A stretch of 64,000 nucleotides of DNA from Antitrichia curtipendula (taxonomy: Eukaryota; Streptophyta; Bryopsida; Hypnales; Leucodontaceae). The stretch spans positions 18,020,254-18,084,253 of the forward strand of contig OX579641.1 in assembly GCA_951230915.1 (NCBI GenBank). Reading direction: 5' to 3'. Shown piece after piece: positions 12,301 through 21,600 of this stretch. Position numbers and translations under genes: made by a program. Under the pieces are notes generated by a model. That model was given only the letters and a program-made list of their open reading frames with translations. It did no database searches and was not told the origin of the DNA. Position 1 is the first letter of the stretch, and the number at the start of each line of letters is the position of its first letter.

Positions 12301-12713
12301 AGCACGGAGAACAAAGTACAAGGAAACGCGGTTGTTGAGACTTTTCAAAGAGCAGGCATTGAAATTTTTTCTTAAAACCTTTGTTTCCCGCAAGTATTGT
12401 CACTTGGAAATGTCGACAAAAAGACCTACGGAGCGACATCTCAGACGACGACTGGAGGACGAAGTGTTCAGAGGTTGGGTCTTACCCTCTTTACTACAGG
12501 CAACATCTGCCTGTAAGCAGAGTCCTCCACCATTTTGTCCAAATCCTGTGGTTCTCGGGCTGCAGCATTCCTCACCGACTTGCTGTGAGGTGCGCCAGCC
12601 GAACCTTCGAGCTGAAACATAATGGACGAAGGGGACGATGCGGCGTGCGACTGATCCTTCAAGCGCTTGCGCGCAAGTGATCCCTCTGGCGCTACCCGTC
12701 TTTTGTGATCCAT
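9399..12713 (-). CDS. SGS3-like zf-XS/coiled-coil protein, 9 exons, 586 residues
   Basis: Exons on the minus strand: 12713-12486, 12296-11969, 11701-11466, 11265-11117, 10999-10810, 10649-10453, 10263-10122, 9916-9774, 9546-9399. All eight introns are GT-AG and all junctions join in phase, giving 587 codons including TGA. The N-terminus is basic (KRR, ARKRLK; possible nuclear signal). Residues 106-147 form a CxxC finger (C106, C109, H124, H136) with GWDALLIHA and HRGYFRALKQVL, which resembles the zf-XS finger of SGS3/FDM RNA-silencing proteins. Residues 186-377 hold VPWKPNILLVRDD, RLKEILAVYSSG and NVFVFPAAE, weakly like an XS domain. Residues 378-540 are charged coiled coil, as in SGS3. A second cysteine cluster closes the protein (C542, C545, C573, C578, H582) and is not a usual SGS3 feature. 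SGS3 proteins bind double-stranded RNA and support RDR6 in secondary siRNA production; for this protein that role is inferred. Gene structure is firm, family less so. Confidence 0.7.
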
Positions 12714-15290
12714 TTCGATAAAGAAAGTGATCTTAGACTTTTTAAAATGGAGAGCAAGTTTTCAAGCAAAGGAGCTCTTAATCCAACGAACGTCAAGCAT
12801 CTGCGTTCTTATGCATCGCAAGCTTCACAAAGACCCCCCCCATTCAAAGAATTTATTCTGTCTGTCTTTCATTCCGCAAGAGAAGAACTCCGTGTCAACG
12901 AAATCTCCCCTTCTTTTTGAACTTACATTGCTTCTGCTCACTGGAGCTTTGGAACTCTGCCATTTCGCAAGAGTTTGCGCGACTTGGGAGATGATCCGTG
13001 GTCAGCTTTGTGAACATAGGCGGCAGCGACGGCGAGAACCCCAGTCGCACAGAGGGAAGACGGCCGCCAGTCCTTATAACGAGGAGGAAGCGGGATTCCA
13101 AGAGAGGTCTGTATAAATTGGTTATAGTGTAATTAAGACCGAAGAGGAGGCGAACAGGTGCGGCCATCAGGACCTCACATGCAACGGCCGACACCGGAGA
13201 CAAGAACAACCGTTACGCGTCATGCACTGCGCTTCTTTCATCTTTAGGTCGTGTCCATCGCGAACTGGCTTCCAAGCACAGATTGCGCGCTGGCAAAATT
13301 GTACTCGACTTTGCCACTTCATTGAGATCGAGTTAAGGTCTTATTCGCTTAGATCGCTGTCAAAAGTAGTAACAACTCCATTGCCACAAACATATTGTCT
13401 CCTGCTCAGCTTAACTTACTACAAAAAGCTTCCTGGCTGTATGTAAAACCTAATCACAGTAGCTCGGCTGAGCAAGAGCTAAGAAATCCAGACCTAGGAA
13501 AATCACCAACGGGGAACTCGTACGAGTGGGGTCCTTCTCTCAGAAAGTAGAGGCCATGAGTATCGCTTGTGGACAAGGTGGTTGCGGAGATGTAACCTCT
13601 TCCCCAGCAACGCATCGATCGCTGTGGTCCCTGCAGCAGCATTACCAAGGTGGCCGCGAACCGATCGATAACCAACTTCCATGATGCTTGTCCTGACCAG
13701 GCTCCTTTCTCCACAACAGGTTCGTGACTCCCTTCTCCCTTAAAAAGGTGCGCACGGGGCAGTCGTCATGCTCTTTGAAAAGAAGCGTTTCATGATGCTC
13801 AACAAAAGCTGCACACGCAAACCGTCTCTCGATCTTCATACGAAATGCGTGCTGGATCGGATGGACGTCTGCACAGGGTTCGCTATTACAATTTGCTTTA
13901 GGTCACAGGAAGCTTCGGAAAGCACCGGTTGAAAGGTAAAGCTGAATTGAGTGCCTGTCAACTCAGCAGTCTGAACCGGCACCATCACCTTGACGACGAG
14001 GACCCAGCAAATCAATCACAACAACGGCCTACCACCCCGGCACTCAATCAGGTGCGCGCAGTATCGAAAGCCAGAGAAACATGATCGATCACTGTTCAAG
14101 TACAGGGAAAGAGCTTTCATCAGTTGATGCGAATGCACATCTTTTGGAGCAAATGAAAACAGAAAATTCCAATTCAAAAAGGAGGAGTACAGTACAATAC
14201 AGCCCGGCAGGTGGGAGCAGGACGGGATGCACATCCTTCTCACACCTTGACCTGCTCCTTGGGGTTGACGCCTCGGTGATGATTTCAATTTGATTTCGAA
14301 TGTCGAAAAGGAAAAATCAATTGCCACCGAATATAATTACATTACATTGTTTTCAGTTTCATTGACTTCAAATGAATCTACACCCCCACTTTTTCAAAGA
14401 ACAGAATTCGAAATTCAACTGCCAGTGCCGGCTGACAAAATAATTTTAGCTAAAACTGATCTCAATCTGACGCTCGTAGATAGTAACCCAGCTAGTTCAA
14501 AATTAATTGCTTCGACGCTTGCTTTGTGACTGCAAAGACTCGACCTTGTTCATGAAGCATCATCGTTCATTACTTCTCGATGGAAAGTCAGATTATACCG
14601 TAGATTTTCCATGAACATAAAATTATAGCTGCTTGTAGACCTAAAATTTTGAAGATTTTCGGGGAAGTCAGAGGCATCCAAGAGCACAGTGCACCGTCTG
14701 TGCAATTCTCCAACTTGAGATTATTCTCATTTATTCTCATCATTTGACAAGTTCCAAGATGGACAAGTGCCAGATTTAGTACACTGAACAGGATTCTTAC
14801 ACTTCAAATGACAGCAGTCACCGAATTGTAAAGTTGCATGTTCTTCGGTGGCACCGAAAAACTGAACTCCCCATGTCAAGCAGCAAACTTGGAGATTACT
14901 GACTTTTGTTGATGTCCTGATCGCAGCTTTTTCCTAATTTGATGGTGACATTATATAAATTTTATCATGGCTGGTGATGGATCAGTCATTCTTAGCCGCA
15001 ACCTACACGGCTACAATTGTAACGAAAATACTGATTGTTTAATTGCCATCACAGGACTCGTAGGCGGTGGTGAAAGACGGTGACTTCCGAAGTTCGTGTT
15101 AGTTGGGTCACTGTTTTAGGCAGATCACAGAATTTTAGAGGATCTTAGAAATGCTGTGGTGCACAATTTGACCCAAGTCAGCAAATTTAGGTAGTACCTT
15201 GTATTTTCAATACCTTTGTTTGCAGTAACAAACAGCTGCATGACCCTGCTTTCTACCCATGTTTTTTTTCACCGTTGAAAAAATGTGCAT
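12714..15290. other. Unique spacer upstream of the SGS3-like gene; no gene recognised
   Basis: Balanced composition to about 14.3 kb, then AT-richer. Several open frames of 60-130 codons occur on both strands but start at non-ATG codons or show no domain or splice-consistent extension. The promoter and 5' leader of the minus-strand SGS3-like gene must lie within its first part. Confidence 0.5.
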
Positions 15291-15685
15291 TATGGTAGAA
15301 CCACCCATTACCAGCCAGGCATCAAATAGGGTGCAGGTATTTCCAACCAAGGCTAGAACAGGTTCCAACCAAAGTTTGGAATGTGATTTTTTTCTCCTTT
15401 GTAAGGTTGGCACTATAATGTCATGACACATATCCTGATGTAGTGGGTGGGAAAGTTGTTATGGAATGACTGTAATTGGAAGACTCTATATATTGGGTAT
15501 AGGTTGAGGTCAACTTTTGGCTTCCAAAATTCATAGTAATTTGAATTTAAGGAAAAAAATCACAAAAAATTAGCAACGTCCATCATTCCTATCTTTCTAT
15601 AGGGCAGTAAATTTATATTGCCTTCTACTACACCAGAATATGCCTATAATTACTTAAGTGGTTGACTATGGGTGGTTTTACTATA
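15291..15685 (+). mobile_element. MITE-A copy 2
   Basis: The left end TATGGTAGAACCACCCAT and the reversed right end TATAGTAAAACCACCCAT enclose the same interior blocks as copy 1, in the same order and orientation. About 395 bp, noncoding. Confidence 0.8.
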
Positions 15686-15788
15686 GAAAAAAATCTGAAT
15701 TCTTTAGAAAGTTGAGACACGTCATTCATATGTGCAAGTACAAGAAATATATATTTTTAAATTAAATCAAATTTGGAAAATAATAAAA

Positions 15789-15789
<1 letters not shown>

Positions 15790-15829
<40 letters not shown>
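15790..15829. repeat. (TAA)n microsatellite
   Basis: About 13 uninterrupted TAA units. Confidence 0.95.
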
Positions 15830-17052
15830 TTGCAATCTAATGTGGCACTTGAGGCAATCATGATTTTTTATTTTCACTTGTTGATGTATTTGCACATCTA
15901 GCACAACAGACCAATGGCCCTTTAGAGTCTATATTTTCCTATTGGAATGCTTATAGAACTTCATTTTTATTACATTCTCTTTTCTAATTTATTTTTATAA
16001 AAAAATGAGTTATGTTCCAATCCTTACAATACATTGCATTGTTTTCAAATTGTGCTAAAAGATTTTCCAATGATAGTTGTCTTCCTTTCTACAAATTCAA
16101 CTAATATTGTTAATTAGCCTAACATAACACGATCATGGATTTACAACTCCTATATTATATGGCCTTCATTATAATCACTTATAATGCATTTTAGTTCAAT
16201 TTTAAGGAATATAATTTGTTTCAATGTAAAAAACTCTTGAAGCCCTTTCAACAAGGAATCCAAAAATGTAATTATATACATGAAATGAATAATTTTGAGG
16301 ACAATAATAGCATTAAAAATCTAATTATATGATTTTTTTTAATACATATACCTCAGGCTGAGCTACCCAACTTTAGGGGCTTTCTAATAAAAAATTAATT
16401 TTAATTGGAGGGAACTTTTTGTATGGAATTTTTTAAACCATGCATAAATGTTTTAATTCGTCATATATATTTTGAATTTTTTTTCTAATATGTATGCAAC
16501 CCAACATTTTCTACATTTAATTTTTTTATAAATTTGGTCTTCACCTAACTTTTGGGTCTTTTTAATTTGATATCATTTTTATAAGAGACATCTTCTAAGT
16601 TGTTTTAATGCTGATGAGTGGCCCTTGTGTATAATACAAGAGTTGTGTACCTAGAAACATTATTAACTACACGAAATAGTGAAATTAGCTTGCCTTAACA
16701 ATTAGATTGCCTCACTTCAAGAAAATTACTTTACAAGCCATCAAAGTCAGACAACAAACATTTCTATAGATTTTTTTGTTTTAATATTTCCTATGGAGGT
16801 TCATGAGTCCCTATTACAACAATACTTAATTCAAAAGTATTAAATTCTTGTAAAGAAACAATAAATATTTATTTAGTGTAGAATGTTGAGAAACTAGTGT
16901 GGGACAACCCAATTTCACTATTTAGTGTAGCCTAAACCATCCCCCCCTTGAAGATTGGAATAATTCCTTTATATCCTTAGAAGTGAATTTAGTATAATTT
17001 GTAAAGAGGTATTAGTTGACTAGGAAGTTGCAACGTTGGGGGCCACCACTTT

Positions 17053-17081
17053 GGGGGGGGGAGGGGAGAGGGGGGAGGGAG
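17053..17081 (+). other. G-rich tract with quadruplex potential
   Basis: Runs of nine, four, six and three G separated by single A or AGA, enough to meet the usual four-run quadruplex pattern at small loop lengths. Function unknown. Confidence 0.6.
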
Positions 17082-17620
17082 CAAAAAGGACCCTCTAGCG
17101 TTGGTTAATAATGTTACAAAGACATTGGTCTTATTCCTATAAAAACATCTCCACATAGTCAAACATCATTTCCAAAGTCAATTTGGCCACTTAATTTTAT
17201 AATTATAATAAACGAGACAATATACTTTCTATCATTGGAAATAATTTCAACTACTTTTGTACAAGAATGTGATTAATATAATTGTTTTTATGGCAGAGGA
17301 CAAAAATAAACAAAAAGAATTTGCAAATGACATCAAATTAAATTGAAATTTCTTCCTAAGCTGCAAGGAATTGTGCAAGTAGTAATGAAAAAATTAACCA
17401 AGTCATGCAATACACAAGACAAATCTCAGTTTAGTATAAACCAAATCATATTAAGTATTTTAACTTTTTAAATCCAAACTTTCCTTTTTAGCATCCGCTT
17501 CACATCAACTTCGAGGGTGGGGTGTCCCTTTTGAGGCAACAGTAAATTTAAAAATATTTTTTACCCACACTACTCTTTCTTTATCATCCACTCTAAATCG
17601 ACTTGTGGGGTGTCCCTTTT

Positions 17621-17922
17621 TAAGGTACAAGGCTGTTAAAGCAACCCTTTAAGAGCTGATTGCATTTTCAGGGAAGCTAAACTCCTTGGAACAATTTTCA
17701 GTAAATTTTACTTTGGAAGAAAAATGGAATTGGCATCTAATCCAAGTCGTTTCATATTTTTTTGGACCTTTTGTGGAATTAGTTACAAATGTTTGAAGTT
17801 GAATTCTAAAAGCGACCCCCTCCTGAAATGTCCAAGGTTGATACATTGAAGAAAGTAAGATGTACCTCTATGTCAGAGGTCGCTTTTTAGAGACAGGTCC
17901 CTTTTTACAGACCCCTACCTTA
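17621..17922 (+). mobile_element. TAAGGTA-ended element, copy T1
   Basis: The left end TAAGGTACAAGGCTGTTAAA and the reversed right end TAAGGTAGGGGTCTGTAAAA. The interior has AGCTGATTGCATTTTCAG, TTTTCAGTAAATTTTACT, GGAATTAGTTACAAAT and CGACCCCCTCCTGAAATG, shared with the copies at 54719 and 55464. The T-T-A at the edges is compatible with the three-base TTA/TAA duplications of PIF/Harbinger elements, but the ends are palindromic there, so the exact boundary is ambiguous. It lies about 400 bp upstream of the putative leader of the GH16 gene. Confidence 0.72.
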
Positions 17923-18334
17923 GTGCTTAGTGGCCCAGGAGTGGCCCAGGCCTGCCATTTTCAACCGAGTCAATGACGGCCCCACTATCGTGTCTGCCTG
18001 CCCCGCGAGTGACAACCCACCCTCCACTCACCCCACCCACAATAAGTTTACCAATTATATGCAATTTTTCCAAAAGTCAGCCGCAGCCCTCCCGGGCGGT
18101 CCCTCCTTTCACTCCGCAGTCAAATTAGACGCGTCCCGTCTGTACTGAACTTCGCTCCCTTTGGCTCTCTCATGGTTTAAGTTACTGCAGATCACCACAC
18201 TTATGCACGCAACGGTCGCTCCCAAATTAAGTCCCCGAGCCTCGAAGTCTCAAAGCTGATGTGCCCACTAAAGCGCGCAGATATTAATTGACTGAGGGGA
18301 ATATATCCTTCACCGTGACAGAGCTAGAATCTGT

Positions 18335-18759
18335 GTAAGTTCGACCTTACTCGTGATTGCAGGGTTGATTCTTGCAAATTCAGTCGATTCTCTAGCTAGC
18401 ATTCGATCCTTGTGAGAATATATTCGTTTATCTTGTTTCTGATTTATATGAATATCCTGATTTATATGAATATCCTGATTCGTATGTTTGGGAATGATTG
18501 ATTGATTGATTGAGTACGTGTCTGCTTCTAGAGTTTTGAAGAATTTGCACTGTTGTTGATGTTTCTGAAGCTTGTTGGATCAGCAATTCAACGGTTCGCG
18601 TTTTATTGAAAGAATGGTTTGATGTGCGCTGTGTGGATCATAGACTGGATTTGTGTACGTTTGATTGACATTGAGTGTTTATGATCCTGAAGCTAGTTGT
18701 TGTGGTACGGTGGGAGTGTCCTGGTATGATTTAATTAGCAGGTTTAGTTTTGGTTGCAG
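18335..18759 (+). other. Putative 5'-leader intron of the GH16 gene
   Basis: A strong donor (GTAAGT at 18335) and a pyrimidine-containing acceptor (TTGGTTGCAG ending at 18759) flank sequence without a useful ATG, and no ATG intervenes between the acceptor and the start codon at 18864. An AT-rich AATATATCC motif at about 18300 could serve as a TATA element. This is a prediction from splice signals only. Confidence 0.4.
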
Positions 18760-18863
18760 GCTTTGAAGCTTCCGGGCAAGAGGAAGTCGGGGAGGAAGTG
18801 CTCGCTGAACGTCGATTGATCGGAGCTACATTTGAAAAAATTATCGTCTGGACATTGTCGATC

Positions 18864-20699
18864 ATGGGTGGCGTTGTGGGACTGGGATTTCATAATTACA
18901 GAATTTTGAATTACCAAAGAATGGTAGTTTTGTTGATTCAATTGATGTTACTATTAACGTCGAGTCCTACAAGTCACGCGCTTCGGCGAGCAAGCACGTT
19001 GAACCTGGCGTCGATGCGGATTTACACCGCGGAGTTGCAGCTGCGTGAATCAGGTCGTGCGGCGACGGTGCTGGCGGAGCATTGCCGCGCGGAGTTGGAA
19101 GCCGTGCGAGAGGGCTTACAGCGGTCGAGCCAGGAAGTGGTGGCAGATCCTGAGGAAGCTCGTCGGGAGCTTGTCCGCGTGGAAGATTTCCTGCAGTCGT
19201 GCGGGCAGAATTTGAGCTCGGTGGTAAACTCCCAGGCTTATGATTTGCTTGTGCGCGTGGGGCAGAGTGTGGCCTCTGCGGAGAATTTGATTGACCAGAG
19301 TGATATCACTGCGATGGCGCCGCCGTCGCAGGAGGTGATGAGTGAGGAGAGCAGCGAGTTGGAGTTTGTGGACGGAGGGAATTCGAATTTCAGCGCCGTG
19401 GATGCGTGGGTGCCGTTGTTGGCGTCGGGAGTGGACAACGAGCCGCGGGCGATTGTGCCTGCTTCGCCGAAAATCAACGTTTTGATGACTGACTTGGTCG
19501 TGGATTTCTGCCCCAACCACGTGGAGTTCACGAAATCCAGCGCCATTATTCGCCTTGACCGGGCGTGCGGAGGGAAATTCCACTCGCGGGGGAAATACTC
19601 GTCTGGGGTATTCTCAATTCGGATGCGCGCGCCGGCAGGCGCGCCGGGAGTGAGTAACAGTTTCTACATCTCCTCCAACGACGGCGCGCCCGACATGATC
19701 AGCTTTGACTTCGTGGGCAACGAGCCGAATCGCGTGTTGACGGCGTATGCTGTGAATGGCAACCACGACCAGAAGCTCAAGACTTTCCAGATGGGCTTCG
19801 ACACCACGTCGGACTTTCACGAGTACACCATCAAGTGGGATGAGGATCTCATCCTTTGGATGGTCGACGACGTCGTGATTCGCAAATTACGCGCGTCGCG
19901 CGAGAAATCCTTCCCCACTAAACCTGGGCACATCTACGGATACTCATGGGACGCGTCGGCTGTTGCCGACGGCACCATGGCGGGTCGCGTCAACTGGTAC
20001 GACGCGCCGTATTTCGTGAGCTTCACGAACCTCCAAGTGATCTCCCCGTTGCGACCCGGGCAATGGCGGCACCCGCAGCAGAGGATGCTCGCCAAGCGCG
20101 GAGTCACAAGTCCAGTACGCCCACTCGTGATCGAGTATTCCCCGAACAACATCGCCACGACCGACCGTGATGGCTATGGCGTCGACATCAAGTTCGACAA
20201 GTTCGGGTCCGGCAGCCGCGTCAGGAGCTTACACTCGTACACGTCCGGACAATTCTCAGCGCGCATCAAATGCGCCGAGGGCGACACGAGCGGATTGCTC
20301 ACGTCGTTCTACATTTCCTCCGGCGAAGGCAGCACTAGCCAGGACGAAATCGACTTCGAGTTTCTGGGAGACAACAAGCAGATCGTGCAGACGAACTTCT
20401 ACGTGAACGGCACGAGCACGAACGAGCAGTGGGTGGATCTTGAGTATGACTGCTCCTCGGGGTTTCACACGTACGCCATGCACTTCGACCATCGCCAGAT
20501 CCAGTGGTTCGTGGACGGAAGGCTCGTGCGCACCGTGGTGAAGGAGACCCAGGCCGCGTATCCGGTGAAGAAGATGTTCCTGTACTCGTCAGTTTGGAAC
20601 GCTTCCGACGTCAACGATGGCGCGTGGACCGGCAAATGGCACGGTATGGCGGAGCTTCCGTTTGTCGCCCGCTTCAAGGATGTCACTGTTCGCTATTAA
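18864..20699 (+). CDS. Secreted tandem GH16 protein; first domain catalytically dead
   Basis: Intronless, 611 residues from ATG 18864 (A at -3, G at +4). An internal ATG at 18921 would place the signal peptide MVVLLIQLMLLLTSSPTSHA exactly at the N-terminus. The frame stays open upstream to a non-ATG codon at 18750, which I do not use. After the signal comes a helical charged region (about 40-150), then two GH16 jelly-roll domains at about 209-394 and 419-611. Domain 2 carries the ExDxE signature DEIDFEFLG (nucleophile E495, D497, acid/base E499), FYVNG and WNASDVNDGAWTGKW, as in the xyloglucan endotransglucosylase/lichenase branch. In domain 1 the same site reads DMISFDFVG: M278, S280 and D282 replace the three catalytic residues, although SWDASAVADG and the fold-defining blocks remain. 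The XTH C-terminal extension with its cysteines is absent. Likely an apoplastic glucan- or xyloglucan-acting protein with a carbohydrate-binding pseudo-domain. Substrate unknown. Confidence 0.85.
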   Translation: MGGVVGLGFHNYRILNYQRMVVLLIQLMLLLTSSPTSHALRRASTLNLASMRIYTAELQLRESGRAATVLAEHCRAELEAVREGLQRSSQEVVADPEEARRELVRVEDFLQSCGQNLSSVVNSQAYDLLVRVGQSVASAENLIDQSDITAMAPPSQEVMSEESSELEFVDGGNSNFSAVDAWVPLLASGVDNEPRAIVPASPKINVLMTDLVVDFCPNHVEFTKSSAIIRLDRACGGKFHSRGKYSSGVFSIRMRAPAGAPGVSNSFYISSNDGAPDMISFDFVGNEPNRVLTAYAVNGNHDQKLKTFQMGFDTTSDFHEYTIKWDEDLILWMVDDVVIRKLRASREKSFPTKPGHIYGYSWDASAVADGTMAGRVNWYDAPYFVSFTNLQVISPLRPGQWRHPQQRMLAKRGVTSPVRPLVIEYSPNNIATTDRDGYGVDIKFDKFGSGSRVRSLHSYTSGQFSARIKCAEGDTSGLLTSFYISSGEGSTSQDEIDFEFLGDNKQIVQTNFYVNGTSTNEQWVDLEYDCSSGFHTYAMHFDHRQIQWFVDGRLVRTVVKETQAAYPVKKMFLYSSVWNASDVNDGAWTGKWHGMAELPFVARFKDVTVRY

Positions 20700-20753
20700 G
20701 CTGAGGGAACCCGTCACGGCGCTCAGCTGGGAGCAAGCTTCCTTACTTGTATA

Positions 20754-21262
20754 TACTAGGATTCAGCTTTCAACTGAACCCTTAAGTTTTGATCAATACC
20801 ACACGGTAGGCAACGTTCTCATGATCTAGTTGCAGCTCCCATGCCTGAAAATTGATTGTTGCAGCTCTCGTACGTTGCAGCTGTTGTTGTGATCGATTGA
20901 TAACTCTCTTTGTGCATGATGGTTTGAGGGAGTTGAGCTGCAGCTATGGTGGAGTGTAATGTGTACTTATAAAATGAGATCTTTTCTTTCAGAGGATTCT
21001 GTTTATAAGTCTGTGCAAGGACGACTTAAATCTTATTCTAGGATTCAACTAGGTTTCAACTAGGTTTCAACTGAATCCCTAAATTTTGATCAATACCACG
21101 GATGGCAAACTTCTCATGCATGATCTAGATCGATCCAGTGGTTTGCAGCTCCCATAGCTGAAATTTGATTGATCAATGCAGCTAGCTGTTGTTGTTGTGA
21201 TCGATTGGTGATTGTTCTAGCTTGTGATGGTACGTGAGAGTTTACCTTCAGCTATGGTGGGA
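20754..21262. repeat. Tandem duplication downstream of the GH16 gene
   Basis: The stretch at about 20754-20966 recurs at about 21038-21262 in the same order: TAGGATTCA, TTTCAACTGAA, TTTTGATCAATACCAC, CTCATG-ATGATCTAG, GCAGCTCCCAT, GTTGTTGTGATCGATTG, and CTATGGTGG. The copies differ by many substitutions and indels, so the event is old. It lies in the 3' untranslated or terminator region, so alternative polyadenylation sites may exist. Confidence 0.8.
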
Positions 21263-21539
21263 TGCATGTACAATAATGTTCCTACATGCCTGAACTGACA
21301 ATTCCCGAGATTAATTTCCTCGTTGTGAGAATTCTGTTTATGAATCTTTGCGGCAACATTGCTGACGTTGAAACTGTGTGAGTTGCGAATATATGGTCAA
21401 TTGGGTAGGTATCTGCTAGCTAGTCGATTTCATTGGGAATCTGTTTCGGTATTGATCACGTTGAGGCTCACCTGTCTGTTAGAGTCTGTGTATTTTTATC
21501 TGTTTTAAACTCTTTTTGTTCTGTTCGGTACTTTGCAAA

Positions 21540-21600
21540 CTTGATGCACAAGTGTTGATGGACTTGATGCACAAGTGTTGATGAACCTGATGCACAAGAG
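21540..21600. repeat. 23-bp tandem repeat
   Basis: Two full copies and a partial third of a 23-bp unit beginning CTTGATGCACAAGTGTTGAT, at 21540, 21563 and 21586. Confidence 0.85.

Larger units (their letters stand above)
15686..17620. other. AT-rich intergenic DNA, no gene recognised
   Basis: Includes a trinucleotide microsatellite at 15790-15829 and a G-rich tract at 17053-17081. No coding frame with recognisable content. Confidence 0.6.

Noticed and set aside
12895..13209. 104-codon minus-strand frame upstream of the SGS3-like gene
   Set aside because: Does not splice in phase to exon 1, which has its own good ATG; probably leader or promoter.
13454..13839. Overlapping minus-strand frames
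   Set aside because: No domain, and no splice signals linking them into a consistent gene.
19116..19583. Long minus-strand frames inside the GH16 gene
   Set aside because: Antisense shadows of a GC-rich coding sequence; no domains.
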